Part shown: positions 32,195-43,233 of the stretch, piece by piece
Numbering within the stretch: position 1 is the first letter of the stretch
Layout of the letters: each line of letters starts with the position of its first letter
Assembly: GCF_004115925.1 (NCBI RefSeq)
Contig: NZ_SDDX01000021.1
Span: forward strand, 124,001 to 188,000
Direction of reading: 5' to 3'
From: Lelliottia nimipressuralis
Lineage (GTDB): Bacteria; Pseudomonadota; Gammaproteobacteria; Enterobacterales; Enterobacteriaceae
Length of the DNA: 64,000 nucleotides
Notes under the pieces: generated by a model
What the model was told of the DNA's origin: nothing
The model's input: only the letters and a program-made list of their open reading frames with translations
Database searches by the model: none
Made by a program: the position numbers and the translations under genes

Positions 32195-33079
32195 ATGCAC
32201 CCACGTTTTCAAACTGCTTTTGCCCAGCTCGCAGAGAATTTGCAATCAGCCCTGGCTCCGGTTCTGGCGGATACGCACTTCCCCGCCCTGCTGACTGCGG
32301 AGCAGGTCACGACGCTTAAACAGGCTACGGGACTGGACGAAGACGCGCTGGCTTTCGCACTACTGCCGCTGGCTGCCGCCTGCGCCAGAGCCGATCTCTC
32401 CCACTTTAACGTTGGCGCGATTGCGCGCGGCGTGAGCGGGACCTGGTATTTCGGCGGGAACATGGAGTTCCTTGGTGCGACCATGCAACAGACCGTCCAT
32501 GCAGAACAGAGCGCCATCAGCCATGCCTGGCTGCGTGGTGAGAAAGCGCTGCAGGCTATCACCGTGAACTACACCCCTTGCGGTCACTGCCGTCAGTTTA
32601 TGAATGAGCTGAACAGCGGTCTGCAACTGCGCATCAACCTGCCAGGCCGTGAGCCGCATACGCTGGGCGATTACCTGCCGGATGCCTTTGGTCCGAAAGA
32701 CCTGGATATCAAAACTCTGCTGATGGACGACCAGGATCATGGCTACGCGTTAGCGGGCGATGACCTGGCGCAAGCGGCCATTACCGCGGCAAACAAAAGT
32801 CATACGCCGTACAGTAAGTCGCCAAGCGGCGTGGCGCTTGAGCTGCGTGATGGCAAAATCTTCAGCGGCAGCTATGCCGAAAACGCGGCATTCAACCCGA
32901 CGCTGCCACCGCTGCAAGGCGCCCTGAACCTGCTTAGCCTCAACGGGTACGACTACCCGGATATTCAGCGTGCGATTCTGGCAGAAAAGGCCGATGCACC
33001 GCTGATCCAGTGGGACGCCACCGCCGCCACCCTCAAGGCGCTCGGCTGTACCAGTATCGACCGTACGCTGCTGGCGTAA
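32195..33079 (+). CDS. cdd: Cytidine deaminase
   Basis: Homodimeric zinc enzyme that converts cytidine and deoxycytidine to uridine and deoxyuridine. It has 294 residues, the E. coli length. The zinc site is H102-A-E104 with the general-acid Glu, and C129-G-H-C132. The C-terminal half is the degenerate second deaminase fold found in the long enterobacterial form. The start follows ATGAGG. In E. coli it is controlled by CytR and CRP. Confidence 0.96.
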   Translation: MHPRFQTAFAQLAENLQSALAPVLADTHFPALLTAEQVTTLKQATGLDEDALAFALLPLAAACARADLSHFNVGAIARGVSGTWYFGGNMEFLGATMQQTVHAEQSAISHAWLRGEKALQAITVNYTPCGHCRQFMNELNSGLQLRINLPGREPHTLGDYLPDAFGPKDLDIKTLLMDDQDHGYALAGDDLAQAAITAANKSHTPYSKSPSGVALELRDGKIFSGSYAENAAFNPTLPPLQGALNLLSLNGYDYPDIQRAILAEKADAPLIQWDATAATLKALGCTSIDRTLLA

Positions 33080-33088
33080 TTGAACTGT

Positions 33089-33106
33089 GCGGGCAGAAAT
33101 GCCCGC
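33089..33106 (+). terminator. Stem-loop after cdd
   Basis: GCGGGC/GCCCGC with a six-base loop, 10 bp after the cdd stop. There is no U-tract, so termination is uncertain. Confidence 0.35.
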
Positions 33107-33165
33107 CCTGCTGATGAAATTCCCCCCAATCAAACCGCTGTTTCTTGCGATTACCAGGCGGGTAA

Positions 33166-33925
<760 letters not shown>

Positions 33926-33928
<3 letters not shown>

Positions 33929-33955
33929 AAAAACCCGCTCGTGAGCGGGTTTTTC
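33926..33955. terminator. Bidirectional terminator between sanA and mglC
   Basis: Eight-bp stem ACCCGCTC/GAGCGGGT with a two-base loop, flanked by A7 on the left and T5 on the right, so it can end both convergent transcripts. Confidence 0.85.
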
Positions 33956-33967
33956 GTTTTGGCAAGA

Positions 33968-34978
33968 TTACTTCTTGCGCGCGTATTTCAGGGAATCCAA
34001 CGCCACCGCAAAGATGATAATCGCCCCTTTGATGATGTACTGCCAGTACGGGTTCACACCGATATAGGTCAATCCGTAGTTGATAACGGTAAAGATGATT
34101 ACACCCGTCACCACGCCCACCACCGTACCTACACCGCCGCTGAAGGAGACGCCGCCTACCACGCAGGCTGCGATAGCATCCAGTTCGTACATGAAGCCGA
34201 GGTTGTTCGTCGCTGAGCCGATACGACCCGCTTCCAGCAAACCGCCGAAGGCATAGAACACGCCGGACAGGGCATAAATCATCAGCAGGTTCAGGGCCAC
34301 GTTAACGCCGGACACTTTTGCTGCTTCCGGGTTGCCGCCGATAGCGAAGATGTTTTTACCGAAGCGCGTTTTGTTCCACAGCACCCAGACAAAGGCCACG
34401 GCGATCAGCGCGTAGAAGGTGATGTAGGAGAGGCGGAAACTGCCCAGCGCCACAAAGCCCTGCGCGAAGGTCGAGAAGCCGCTGTCGAAACCGGAAATCG
34501 GGGATGCGCCCACGAAGTCGTAGTACAGGGAGTTGATACCGTAAACGATAATCATCGTACCCAGCGTGGTGATAAACGGCGTCACGTTCAGATAGGCGAT
34601 GATAATACCGTTGATCAGACCGATGATGGCACCCACCACACAGACAATCAGCACCACCACAATAATTGGCATGGTAGCCATCTCCGGGAACACCTTGTTG
34701 GCGTTTTCCATCGACTGCAATAGCGTGGCGGCCACAACCGCCGCCAGACCTACCTGGCGCCCTGCTGACAGGTCCGTACCCTGAGTCACAATCAGCCCCG
34801 CCACGCCCAGCGCGATGATGATACGCACGGAGGACTGGGTCAAAATGTTACTCAAGTTAAGCAAACTTAAGAACGTAGGGTCCTGGAAAATAATAATGGC
34901 CAGTAATACTAAAAGAACGACGTAAATACCGCCCTCTTTCAGATAAGTGAGAAAACTTTTTTTATTTAACGCACTCAT
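33968..34978 (-). CDS. mglC: Galactose/methyl-galactoside ABC permease MglC
   Basis: Inner-membrane permease of the high-affinity galactose importer, 336 residues like E. coli. It has about ten spans of the BPD_transp_2 (ribose/xylose/galactose) type, with the motif VGGVSFSGGVGTVVGVVTGV near the C-terminus and LNLSNILTQSSVRIIIALGVAGLIVTQGTDLSAGR near the N-terminus. It is third in mglBAC, 15 bp after mglA. Confidence 0.96.
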   Translation of the reverse strand: MSALNKKSFLTYLKEGGIYVVLLVLLAIIIFQDPTFLSLLNLSNILTQSSVRIIIALGVAGLIVTQGTDLSAGRQVGLAAVVAATLLQSMENANKVFPEMATMPIIVVVLIVCVVGAIIGLINGIIIAYLNVTPFITTLGTMIIVYGINSLYYDFVGASPISGFDSGFSTFAQGFVALGSFRLSYITFYALIAVAFVWVLWNKTRFGKNIFAIGGNPEAAKVSGVNVALNLLMIYALSGVFYAFGGLLEAGRIGSATNNLGFMYELDAIAACVVGGVSFSGGVGTVVGVVTGVIIFTVINYGLTYIGVNPYWQYIIKGAIIIFAVALDSLKYARKK

Positions 34979-34993
34979 GAGGAGCCCCTGATC

Positions 34994-36514
34994 TTAAAGG
35001 TGCAAAGACGCAAGACGGAGAATTTCGTTTTGCGTTGTCGTTTTGGTGTCAACAATTCCGGCAACGAGACCATTGCTCATAACCAGAATACGATCTGTGA
35101 TCCCTAACAATTCCGGCATTTCGGAAGAAATAATAATGATCCCTTTATTCTTTTTAGCCAGTTCAGCAATCAGCTGATAGATTTCAAATTTTGCACCCAC
35201 GTCAATACCGCGCGTCGGCTCATCAAGCATTAAAATTTCTGGCTGCGTTAATAACCAGCGACCAATAATAACCTTCTGCTGGTTACCGCCGGAAAGTGAA
35301 CCGATTTGTGTCTGGTGCCCTGGGGTTTTTACACGCATCGAGTCGATAACCCACTGGGTATCGCTTTTCATGCGGGAAGTATCCAGCAGGCCCATCTTAT
35401 TTTTATAGTTACGAATATTGGAGATTAACGAGTTGAAGTTAATATCCAGATAAGCATAAATCCCCGTCGAACGACGCTCTTCGGTCACCAGGGCAAAGCC
35501 ATGGTTAATCGCTTCGTTGGCGTTATGGTTATTAATGCGCTTACCGTGCAGCGTAATGGTGCCGTCCGATTTTTCACGGATACCAAATAAGGTTTCCACG
35601 ATATCGGTACGTTTCGCACCGACCAGGCCTGCGATACCCAGAATTTCGCCCTTATGCAGGTCGAAGGAGACATCGCGGATAGAGGGCTGACGCAAAGAGG
35701 TGAGATTGCGAACTTCCAGAATCACTTCGCCCGGCTTGTTCTCTTTGTCCGGGAAGCGCTGGTTCAGGGAGCGGCCGACCATCATGGCGATGATCTTGTC
35801 CATATCCAGCCCTTCGAGAGGCTGAGTGGTGATCCACTGGCCGTCACGCAGAATGGTGATCTCATCGCACAGCTGGAAGATCTCTTCCATTTTATGCGAG
35901 ATATAGACGATGCCACAGCCACGCTCTTTCAGCTTACGGATAATGGTGAAAAGGTGGTTCACCTCTTTTTCCGTCAGGGATGACGTTGGCTCATCCATAA
36001 TCACGATTTTCGCGTTATAGGAGAATGCCTTGGCAATTTCAATCATCTGCATTTGTGAAACGGATAAGGTGCCTACGCGGGCGCGCGGGTCAATATCAAT
36101 ATCCAGCTCATCAAAAATCGCTTTGGTGTCGCGATACATTTTGTCCTGATCGACAAATACGCCTTTGGTTGGGTAACGACCCAGCCACATATTGTCCATA
36201 ACAGAACGCTGAAGCACCAGGTTTAATTCCTGGTGAACCATCGAAATACCATTCTCCAGTGCTTCCTTGGCGGAATGGAAGTCGATCTCTTTCCCCTGAA
36301 AAAGAATGCTACCAGAATCTTTTTGATAGATCCCAAAAAGGCATTTTAATAATGTTGATTTACCCGCACCATTCTCCCCCATCAACGCATGAATAGAGTG
36401 AGGACGTACTTTTAAATTAACATTGTCGAGAGCCTTAACGCCGGGAAAAGACTTGTTAATATTACTCATTTCTAACAAGAATTCGCCTGACGACTGAGTA
36501 TTTGTGCTGACCAT
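34994..36514 (-). CDS. mglA: Galactose/methyl-galactoside ABC ATPase MglA
   Basis: A 506-residue ATPase with two fused ABC domains, as in E. coli. The first half has Walker [10 protein letters not shown], the signature [14 protein letters not shown] and Walker [12 protein letters not shown]. The second half has the degenerate Walker [10 protein letters not shown] and an intact signature LSGGNQQKV with Walker [13 protein letters not shown]. The start is MVSTNTQSS; eight upstream in-frame codons are not conserved. It lies 81 bp after mglB across a stem-loop. Confidence 0.96.
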   Translation of the reverse strand: MVSTNTQSSGEFLLEMSNINKSFPGVKALDNVNLKVRPHSIHALMGENGAGKSTLLKCLFGIYQKDSGSILFQGKEIDFHSAKEALENGISMVHQELNLVLQRSVMDNMWLGRYPTKGVFVDQDKMYRDTKAIFDELDIDIDPRARVGTLSVSQMQMIEIAKAFSYNAKIVIMDEPTSSLTEKEVNHLFTIIRKLKERGCGIVYISHKMEEIFQLCDEITILRDGQWITTQPLEGLDMDKIIAMMVGRSLNQRFPDKENKPGEVILEVRNLTSLRQPSIRDVSFDLHKGEILGIAGLVGAKRTDIVETLFGIREKSDGTITLHGKRINNHNANEAINHGFALVTEERRSTGIYAYLDINFNSLISNIRNYKNKMGLLDTSRMKSDTQWVIDSMRVKTPGHQTQIGSLSGGNQQKVIIGRWLLTQPEILMLDEPTRGIDVGAKFEIYQLIAELAKKNKGIIIISSEMPELLGITDRILVMSNGLVAGIVDTKTTTQNEILRLASLHL

Positions 36515-36551
36515 AATTATACCTTGACGGCCTCGCATATCGCGTTATAAA

Positions 36552-36573
36552 AGGGCGCAACGAATTGCGCCCT
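36552..36573 (-). terminator. Attenuating stem-loop between mglB and mglA
   Basis: Nine-bp stem AGGGCGCAA/TTGCGCCCT with a four-base loop, followed by TTTTA on the minus strand. It probably ends or protects part of the mglB transcript, giving more binding protein than membrane components. Confidence 0.6.
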
Positions 36574-36595
36574 GTGAGAACATGCAATCTCTAAC

Positions 36596-37594
36596 TTATT
36601 TACCGATAAACTCAGCCAGGTTTGACTGGTCTACGCCCACGTAAGGAACGCGAACGATTTTGTTCTCGATTTTCCAGTTGGTGCCATCAGCCGCATCTTT
36701 GCCATCGGCCAGGTTTTTCGCCAGATCGAAGGTCGCCTTAGCCTGGTTATTCGCATCGTTCAGAACGGTACCGGCCATTGCGCCAGACTTAACCAGTGCC
36801 AGCGCTTCTGGCAGTGCATCCACGCCGAAGACAGGAATAGACGATTTGTTGTGCGCTTTCAGTGCTTCAACAGCACCCATTGCCATCGCATCGTTGTTGG
36901 CGATAACCACTTCGATTTTGTTAGCGTTCGGACCAGACAGCCATGCGTCCATCTTATCTTTCGCCTGAGCGGTATCCCACATCGCGGTATCTAACGCCAG
37001 CTGCTGGGTTTTCAGACCTTTGTCGTTCAGCTCTTTGATCACATACGTGGTACGTGCTTCAGCATCCGGGTGGCCCGGCTCGCCTTTCAGCAGAACGAAC
37101 TGAATCTGACCGTCTTTGTTCAGGTCCCAGTTCGGGTTCGCTGCCCAGTGTTTCGCGATCAGATCGCCCTGAATAATACCGGACTCTTTAGAGTCAGTAC
37201 CGACATAGAAGGCTTTGTCATAGCTGTCCAGCGCTTTGCGGGAAGGCTCTTTGTTGAAGAAGACGATAGGCACATTCTGGCCACGTGCTTTTTCAATAAC
37301 GGTGCCTGCAGCTGCCGGGTCAACCAGGTTGATGGCCAGGGCTTTCACGCCTTTCGCCAGCAGAACGTCGATCTGGTCGTTCTGTTTGGACTGGTCGTTC
37401 TGGGAGTCATTCATCAGCAGCTGAACGTCTGGCGCTGCTTTAGCATCTTTCTCGATAGCTTTACGAACAACAGACATAAAGTTGTCGTCGTATTTATAGA
37501 TTGTCACACCAATACGGGTATCCGCAGCGTGCGCAGCTGCACCAAAAAGCATGCTTGCCATAACAGCAGACAGAGTCAACACCTTCTTATTCAT
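36596..37594 (-). CDS. mglB: D-galactose/glucose-binding protein MglB
   Basis: Periplasmic binding protein for galactose and glucose, 332 residues. It feeds MglAC and in E. coli is also a chemoreceptor ligand for Trg. Signal peptide 1-23 ends [11 protein letters not shown]. Ligand and calcium sites are visible: the Ca loop [19 protein letters not shown], and [13 protein letters not shown]. It is first of mglBAC. The ATG follows GGAGATACC. Transcribed from a promoter with CRP and gal operator sites upstream. Confidence 0.97.
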   Translation of the reverse strand: MNKKVLTLSAVMASMLFGAAAHAADTRIGVTIYKYDDNFMSVVRKAIEKDAKAAPDVQLLMNDSQNDQSKQNDQIDVLLAKGVKALAINLVDPAAAGTVIEKARGQNVPIVFFNKEPSRKALDSYDKAFYVGTDSKESGIIQGDLIAKHWAANPNWDLNKDGQIQFVLLKGEPGHPDAEARTTYVIKELNDKGLKTQQLALDTAMWDTAQAKDKMDAWLSGPNANKIEVVIANNDAMAMGAVEALKAHNKSSIPVFGVDALPEALALVKSGAMAGTVLNDANNQAKATFDLAKNLADGKDAADGTNWKIENKIVRVPYVGVDQSNLAEFIGK

Positions 37595-37816
37595 GGTATC
37601 TCCGGTTTTTTTTATGCAGGGTAGTTCTTGTGAATAACGGTCGGCGGGCAGATGTTAGAAAAACGTTACTGACAGCCGAAGTTCACTTATAAAATTTCTA
37701 TCTTCCGTGTTCGGTAACGCTCCAGTAATGCGTTTTATTTGTCGTTTGGGGCACTTTGGCTATAGTGAAAGTGATTAATCACCGTTACATAGCGTTTCAG
37801 CTCCTAAAACGCTGAC

Positions 37817-37822
37817 ATCATA
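37817..37822 (-). promoter_or_regulatory. mglB -10 element
   Basis: TATGAT on the minus strand sits at the correct distance from the CRP site for a class II promoter, with a start point near 37810. Confidence 0.6.
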
Positions 37823-37843
37823 GTCAGCGGCTTGTTAAGATAC

Positions 37844-37859
37844 TGTGAATTTACTCACA
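37844..37859 (-). promoter_or_regulatory. CRP site of mglBAC
   Basis: TGTGAATTTACTCACA matches both CRP half-sites exactly; its centre lies 41-42 bp upstream of the predicted start point. Confidence 0.8.
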
Positions 37860-37862
37860 GAT

Positions 37863-37876
37863 TGAAAACGGTTACA
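37863..37876 (-). promoter_or_regulatory. GalS/GalR operator of mglBAC
   Basis: TGAAAACGGTTACA fits the gal operator (GTGNAANCGNTTNCAC) and is placed just upstream of the CRP site as in E. coli mgl. Confidence 0.7.
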
Positions 37877-37889
37877 TCACCTGACGTAA

Positions 37890-38912
37890 TCAGTTAGTGA
37901 TCGGAGCCACAATTTGTTTAACAGCCACAGAATGGCGGCGTACTAAAGTCGGCATGAAACAGTGTGTTGCGCTCAAATCCTGCTGCCCTGCGGCGCCCTG
38001 TAACGCCAGCTCCGTTGCCAGACGGGCCATGGACGCAATCGGATAGCGCACGGTAGTGAGCTGCGGGTCCGTGTAACGGGCAATCGGAATATCATCAAAA
38101 CCAATCAATGACAGATGCTGTGGCACCGCAATGCCGTTGTCTTTCAGGGCAGTAAGCGCCCCGGCGGCCATGCTGTCGTTGTAGGCAAAGACGGCGGTCA
38201 ATTGCAGATTACGTCCGAGCAGTTCGACCATCGCGGCCTCCCCTCCCGGCATATCCGGCGAACCGGTACCAATCCAGCTGTCTGACGGCACAATCCCGGC
38301 TTCTTTCAGGGCGTTTTGCCAGCCTTCCCGTCGCATATCGTCATCTTCAATATGGTGGCTGGAGGCGAGATAACCGATGCGCTGATGGCCATTATTAAGC
38401 AGCATGCGCGTCGCCATCATCGCCCCACTGACGTTGTCCAGCGTGACACAGCGGTGGGCGTACCCCGGCACCACGCGGTTGATGAGAACCATGCCTGGGA
38501 TTTGATCCATAAACCCCGCCAGCTCCTCATCGCTCAAGGCTTTTGAGTGGACAATCAGGGCATTACATCGCTGGCGGATCAGCACCTCAATGGCGTGACG
38601 CTCTTTTTCAGCCTCGTGGTAGCTGTTACCGATCAGCACATATTTGTGATGCTGCTGGGCGACAACGTCCACGGCTTTCACCAGCGCACCAAAGAAGGCA
38701 TCCGACACATCCATCACCACCACGCCAATGGTGTCGCTCACCTGAGTGGCGAGGGCCTGCGCATTGGCGTTGGGCCGATAGCCGAGCTGCGTCACCGCTT
38801 TCATCACGGTTTCACGCGTTTCAGGGCTGACCAGCGCGCTGTTATTCAGCACGCGGGAGACGGTAGCAACAGAAACACCCGCGATGCGGGCTACGTCACG
38901 AATGGTGATCAT
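37890..38912 (-). CDS. galS: Galactose isorepressor GalS
   Basis: LacI/GalR-family repressor of mgl and of itself, 340 residues (E. coli 346). The helix-turn-helix is [25 protein letters not shown] at the N-terminus, with the hinge [11 protein letters not shown]. The core is the periplasmic-binding-like effector domain. The C-terminus ends VAPITN, slightly shorter than in E. coli. Start at 38912 after AAAGGATGGTGAAT. It is located directly upstream of mglB. Confidence 0.95.
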   Translation of the reverse strand: MITIRDVARIAGVSVATVSRVLNNSALVSPETRETVMKAVTQLGYRPNANAQALATQVSDTIGVVVMDVSDAFFGALVKAVDVVAQQHHKYVLIGNSYHEAEKERHAIEVLIRQRCNALIVHSKALSDEELAGFMDQIPGMVLINRVVPGYAHRCVTLDNVSGAMMATRMLLNNGHQRIGYLASSHHIEDDDMRREGWQNALKEAGIVPSDSWIGTGSPDMPGGEAAMVELLGRNLQLTAVFAYNDSMAAGALTALKDNGIAVPQHLSLIGFDDIPIARYTDPQLTTVRYPIASMARLATELALQGAAGQQDLSATHCFMPTLVRRHSVAVKQIVAPITN

Positions 38913-39022
38913 ATTCACCATCCTTTAAAGGATTGCAGCAACTCACAGACACCCCCTGTGTTTAGCAAGGAGGCTATTCTGGCAGTGACAAGGAGGGGAC
39001 TACGTGAAGAAGCTCACACAGA

Positions 39023-39036
39023 TGAAAACGTTTACA
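39023..39036 (-). promoter_or_regulatory. GalS/GalR operator of galS
   Basis: TGAAAACGTTTACA, a near-perfect gal operator core, 110 bp before the galS start. It implies autoregulation as in E. coli. Confidence 0.7.
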
Positions 39037-39048
39037 TCCGTTTTGTTA

Positions 39049-39064
39049 ATGATTGTGATCCAGA
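39049..39064 (-). promoter_or_regulatory. CRP-like site upstream of galS
   Basis: TGTGA-TCCAGA-TCGTT has one perfect and one partial CRP half-site next to the gal operator, ending just before the yeiB stop. Position may shift by a base or two. Confidence 0.4.
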
Positions 39065-39067
39065 TCG

Positions 39068-40225
39068 TTATCTGGATGTATTAGTCAATGATACACCTGC
39101 AGCACGTGCGGTTAATTGACGCCACAACCATTCCAGCGGTCCCTGGCGGAAGAAACGCAGCCAGATGACGGAAAACACCAGATTTACTGCCCAGACCGGA
39201 ATAACAAACGCCAGCAGATGAAGGCGGTCGAATTTCATAAACAGACCAAAATGATAGAACAGCGTGGTGCAGATCAGGGTTTGCAGAAGATAATTGCTCA
39301 GCGCCATCCGGCCAACGCAGGCCACGGCAGCCACCAGTCTGAAACGAGCTATCTGCGGCCAGAAGCCGTAAATCAACGCCGCGTAGCCGATGGTCTGGAA
39401 CGGGGCGCTCAGCTCACGCGGGGCCTGTAACAGGAACGCGCACCAGCGGTAATCCCAGCCCAGCATCCACTGCGCGACAATTGCGGGCAGATTGATGATG
39501 ACGCCAGTCAGCACCAGCGCACATCCGGTCCGGCGGTAATGAGAGAGACTAAATTCCCCTTTCAGCCAGCCGGTGCGCATTAGTGCCGCGCCCATCAGCA
39601 TCATTCCCGCCAGCTGCCAGCCGTACTGCGCGCCGAGGGCGATCAGGTTATCGCCGAGCATATCCGTGCGACTGCTGATCGCCTCCACGCCGCCTTTCAG
39701 CTTCCAGAACTGTTCGTATTGCAGATTCGCCGCATCCGGAGTCCATGAGCGGTTGGTCGACCCGCCGGAGATCATTCCCAGCAGCAACAGTACGCCGATG
39801 CCAATCAGGTAGAGGATCGCCCCCGTATTGAACAGGTTTTTTACGTCGTGGGCATCGCGGATCATTCGCCAGCAAATCAGACCGACTAATCCATAGGCCA
39901 GCAGAATATCGCCATCCCAGAAAAACAGGCCATGGATAAAGCCGAGCAGTACCAGCAGCGTCAGCCGCGACTGGATCCAGCGTTTGCCACGTTTGAGGAG
40001 CAGCTGCAGCCCTGCGCCGAAGAGGAGCGCAAAGAGCGTGAGGAATTTAACCTGCGCGAAAAGATCGAGAATCGCCCATGTCCAGGCGTCGCTGCGGGTA
40101 ATATCGCCATACCAGGCGGGATTGAGATACGCCGCTTTGGGCAGTCCAAAAGCGGCGATATTCAGTAGCAGGATACCGAGAAAGGCAACGCCACGTACAA
40201 AATCCAGCGTGACATTACGCTCCAT
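39068..40225 (-). CDS. yeiB: DUF418 inner-membrane protein YeiB
   Basis: A 385-residue polytopic membrane protein, the length of E. coli YeiB, with about eight to ten spans. It belongs to the DUF418/YeiB family; family features are LDFVRGVAFLGILLLNI at the N-terminus, VKFLTLFALLFGAGLQLL, and the C-terminal GRMALSNYLLQT. The function is not established. It starts 16 bp after the folE stop codon and so probably forms an operon with it. Confidence 0.93.
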   Translation of the reverse strand: MERNVTLDFVRGVAFLGILLLNIAAFGLPKAAYLNPAWYGDITRSDAWTWAILDLFAQVKFLTLFALLFGAGLQLLLKRGKRWIQSRLTLLVLLGFIHGLFFWDGDILLAYGLVGLICWRMIRDAHDVKNLFNTGAILYLIGIGVLLLLGMISGGSTNRSWTPDAANLQYEQFWKLKGGVEAISSRTDMLGDNLIALGAQYGWQLAGMMLMGAALMRTGWLKGEFSLSHYRRTGCALVLTGVIINLPAIVAQWMLGWDYRWCAFLLQAPRELSAPFQTIGYAALIYGFWPQIARFRLVAAVACVGRMALSNYLLQTLICTTLFYHFGLFMKFDRLHLLAFVIPVWAVNLVFSVIWLRFFRQGPLEWLWRQLTARAAGVSLTNTSR

Positions 40226-40241
40226 TTATCCTGCCCTGTGG

Positions 40242-40910
40242 TTAGTTGTGGTGACGCACGGCGCGCAGGAACTCCTGGCGGGTGTTCTGGCTGGATTTAA
40301 ACAGGCCACCCAGCGACGTGGTGGTGGTCGCGCTGGTTGCATCGCGAACGCCGCGCGCTTTGACGCAATAATGGACGGCATCAATAGATACAGCCACATT
40401 GTTGGTGCCAAGCAGCGTTTGCAGCGCCGTCAGAATCTGCTGCGTTAAGCGCTCTTGTACCTGCGGACGCTGGGCAAAGAACTGCACAATGCGGTTGATC
40501 TTGGACAGACCAATCACCGTATCTTTCGGGATATAGGCCACGGTCGCTTTGCCGTCGATAGTCACGAAATGGTGTTCGCAGGTGCTGGTCAGGGTGATAT
40601 CGCGCACAGTCACCATTTCATCGACTTTCATTTTATTTTCGATGACGGTGATTTTTGGGAAATTGGCGTAATCGAGACCGGAAAAAATCTCATCGACATA
40701 CATCTTGGCGATGCGATTCGGAGTTTCCATCAGGCTGTCGTCGCTCAGGTCGAGATTCAGCAACTGCATGATCTCGGTCATGTGCCCGGAAATAAGACGT
40801 TTGCGTGTTTCGTTGTCCAGTTCATTAACAGGCGGACGCAGCGGGGTTTCAAGACCACGCGCGACTAAAGCTTCGTGAACGAGAGCGGCTTCTTTACTGA
40901 GTGATGGCAT
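40242..40910 (-). CDS. folE: GTP cyclohydrolase I
   Basis: First enzyme of tetrahydrofolate synthesis: it converts GTP to 7,8-dihydroneopterin triphosphate. It has 222 residues, the E. coli length. The zinc ligands appear in [12 protein letters not shown] (Cys and two His) and in [12 protein letters not shown]. The decameric toroid core segment [19 protein letters not shown] is intact. The start follows GGAGAAAA. The 104-bp upstream gap separates it from the MFS gene in the same direction. Confidence 0.97.
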   Translation of the reverse strand: MPSLSKEAALVHEALVARGLETPLRPPVNELDNETRKRLISGHMTEIMQLLNLDLSDDSLMETPNRIAKMYVDEIFSGLDYANFPKITVIENKMKVDEMVTVRDITLTSTCEHHFVTIDGKATVAYIPKDTVIGLSKINRIVQFFAQRPQVQERLTQQILTALQTLLGTNNVAVSIDAVHYCVKARGVRDATSATTTTSLGGLFKSSQNTRQEFLRAVRHHN

Positions 40911-41014
40911 TATTTTTCTCCTGCAGGTGTGGCTGCCTTTTGCCCTCTTTGAAGCAAAAGTGTGCGCTCATTGTGCGTGAGGTGGCGCACATAATCCAGT
41001 ATTCACAGCGATAA

Positions 41015-42163
41015 TTATTGCAATTGCTGCTGCCTTTCGGCCTGACGATCCCAGACCAGTGCTCCGCCGACAAACAACGCCAGCCCTGCAAGGCCCAGCG
41101 CCGGCTCAAGCTGATGGGTAAGCCAGGTCGAGAGTGCCGACGTGACCGGCCCAACCAATTGACCGAGCGCATACCCCGTAGTCAGTAAACCGGCCATATA
41201 ACGGGTGTGGTTCGGGGCCAGTTCGCGGCCGCACAGCAGGGAGAGCTGCACGGCACAGAGAAACCCACCGCCCACCAGCAATGCGCCCGTTATCAGGCCA
41301 CCGATCCCCGGCATCAGCCAGGCGGCAAACACGCCCAGCCCCTGCAACCACAGGACAATCGACAGACGGCGGTTCGACGTCGAGACGTGGCGCAGGGCGA
41401 TACTCAGCGCGATCCCGATGACAGACGCCGCGCCAAAGACGGGCCAGACAAACTGCGCAAACAGGCTGCCAGGGAAACGCACGGCCGCCATTTGCGATAA
41501 AAAGGTGGCCGGGAGAATGTAGCCAAACCCTGCCAGGCTGTAGCTCCAGACCAGGCGACGCAAATCGGTGGTCAGCACCAGCGGCTCCGGCGCCGTTCCC
41601 GGCCGATGCAACTGCCCGCCGCGCGGGAGATAACGCGCCACCAGCACGATAAGAATCAGCGCCAGCACGCCATAAATCTGCCACGCCGCGCCTGCTGAAA
41701 GCGAGCGTGCCTGAATATAGACCGCCAGCAGGCCGCTTAAGGCAATGCCCGCCCCCGGCCCGGCAAAGACCGCCGCGCTAAGCCCCGGCTTACCAAAATG
41801 GGCCAGCCGTTCGTTGGTCCATGCGGCAATCAGCACCATCGACCAGCCGCTCATGCAGCCGATCGCGAAACGAATCAGGCCGTGAATGATGGCGTTATCC
41901 GCGACGGCTGACAGCAGCGTCAGCGCTACCGCGCCGAAGATCCCGAGATAGAGACGCCCTTCAACAAAGCGGTGCGCCCGCATGGCATCCCACGCGCCAA
42001 CTAAATAGCCCAGATAGTTCATGGCGGCCACCAGCCCGGCGCTGGTTAGCGTCAGCTGTCCGGCCGAAATCATCAGCGGAACCTGAGGCGTAAAAGCAAA
42101 GCGCCCTATCCCCATCGCCACCACCAAAACCACAAATCCGCTGAGCGCGATACGCAGCGCCAT
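41015..42163 (-). CDS. YbfB/YjiJ-family MFS transporter
   Basis: A 382-residue carrier with about 12 spans of the YbfB/YjiJ (DUF1228) MFS group. Typical segments are VVAMGIGRFAFTPQVPLMI at the N-terminus, AAMNYLGYLVGAW, and NHTRYMAGLLTTGYALGQLVGPVTSAL. The substrate is unknown for the family. E. coli has no such gene between folE and yeiG; it is an accessory insertion. It is divergent from yeiG with a 138-bp gap. Confidence 0.82.
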   Translation of the reverse strand: MALRIALSGFVVLVVAMGIGRFAFTPQVPLMISAGQLTLTSAGLVAAMNYLGYLVGAWDAMRAHRFVEGRLYLGIFGAVALTLLSAVADNAIIHGLIRFAIGCMSGWSMVLIAAWTNERLAHFGKPGLSAAVFAGPGAGIALSGLLAVYIQARSLSAGAAWQIYGVLALILIVLVARYLPRGGQLHRPGTAPEPLVLTTDLRRLVWSYSLAGFGYILPATFLSQMAAVRFPGSLFAQFVWPVFGAASVIGIALSIALRHVSTSNRRLSIVLWLQGLGVFAAWLMPGIGGLITGALLVGGGFLCAVQLSLLCGRELAPNHTRYMAGLLTTGYALGQLVGPVTSALSTWLTHQLEPALGLAGLALFVGGALVWDRQAERQQQLQ

Positions 42164-42301
42164 GATCGCCCCAATTGTTAAAATTTAGTTAATTCATGAT
42201 GCAACATATCGACTTAATGCGGAAGTGAAAGTTGCTCACAGGTGAATGAATAATCTGTATTATGGATTGAGTGAATATCGACACAAAATCAGGAGCCTTG
42301 C

Positions 42302-43138
42302 ATGGAACTGCTCGAAGAGCACCGTTGTTTTGAAGGTCGGCAGCAGCGCTGGCGGCACGACTCCACCACGCTGAACTGCGCGATGACGTTCAGCATCTTT
42401 CTGCCACCGGTCACCGGGAACGTTAAGCCGCCGGTGCTGTACTGGCTCTCCGGCCTAACCTGTAATGATGAGAACTTCACCACCAAAGCGGGTGCACAGC
42501 GCGTTGCGGCTGAATTAGGCATTGCGCTGGTGATGCCCGACACCAGCCCGCGCGGCGATGATGTCGCTGACGACGCCGGATACGATCTGGGTAAAGGGGC
42601 GGGTTTCTATCTGAATGCGACCCAACAGCCCTGGGCGAGCCACTACCGGATGTACGATTACATTCGCGACGAGCTGCCTGCTCTGATCCAGGCGCAGTTT
42701 GCCGTGAGTGACCGCGCGGCCATCAGCGGGCATTCGATGGGCGGACACGGCGCGTTAATTATGGCGCTTAAAAATCCGGGTAAATTCACCAGCGTCTCCG
42801 CTTTTGCGCCGATTGTGAACCCGACTCAGGTGCCCTGGGGGCAGAAAGCGTTTTCGAATTATCTGGGCGAAGATGCCACCACGTGGCAGGAATGGGATAG
42901 CTGTGCGCTGATGCTGGCGAGCCTTCCGGAACAGGCGATCCCGACGCTTATCGATCAGGGTGATGCCGATCAGTTCCTCGCCGATCAACTGCAGCCCGCA
43001 GTGCTGGCGGAAGTGGCGCGGCAGAAAAGCTGGCCTTTGACCCTGCGCATCCAGCCGGGGCACGATCATAGCTATTACTTTATTGCCTCGTTTATCGAGG
43101 ATCATCTCCGCTTCCATGCGGAGTATTTACTGAAATAA
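42302..43138 (+). CDS. yeiG: S-formylglutathione hydrolase YeiG
   Basis: Cytoplasmic esterase that hydrolyses S-formylglutathione during formaldehyde detoxification; 278 residues as in E. coli. The alpha/beta-hydrolase triad is S145 in GHSMGGHG, the Asp in DQGDADQFL (221-223) and H256 in PGHDHSYYF. The oxyanion segment is [13 protein letters not shown]. The frmRA genes are not beside it, as in E. coli. The start follows AGGAGCC. Confidence 0.95.
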   Translation: MELLEEHRCFEGRQQRWRHDSTTLNCAMTFSIFLPPVTGNVKPPVLYWLSGLTCNDENFTTKAGAQRVAAELGIALVMPDTSPRGDDVADDAGYDLGKGAGFYLNATQQPWASHYRMYDYIRDELPALIQAQFAVSDRAAISGHSMGGHGALIMALKNPGKFTSVSAFAPIVNPTQVPWGQKAFSNYLGEDATTWQEWDSCALMLASLPEQAIPTLIDQGDADQFLADQLQPAVLAEVARQKSWPLTLRIQPGHDHSYYFIASFIEDHLRFHAEYLLK

Positions 43139-43149
43139 CCCAGCCTGTT

Positions 43150-43174
43150 GCCCGGTGCGCTACGCAAACCGGGC
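43150..43174. repeat. REP-like element after yeiG
   Basis: GCCCGGTGCGC...AAACCGGGC, a REP-type hairpin, between the convergent yeiG and cirA. Confidence 0.6.
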
Positions 43175-43191
43175 CAATACAGAGCGCAATC

Positions 43192-43227
43192 GCTGGCCGG
43201 GAAAGGCATAACCTTCACCCGGCCAGC
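43192..43227. repeat. REP-like inverted repeat before the cirA stop
   Basis: Perfect 10-bp arms GCTGGCCGGG/CCCGGCCAGC with a 16-base loop, 7 bp beyond the cirA stop codon. It makes a pair with the preceding REP-like element and may act as the cirA terminator. Confidence 0.6.
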
Positions 43228-43233
43228 TCGCTA

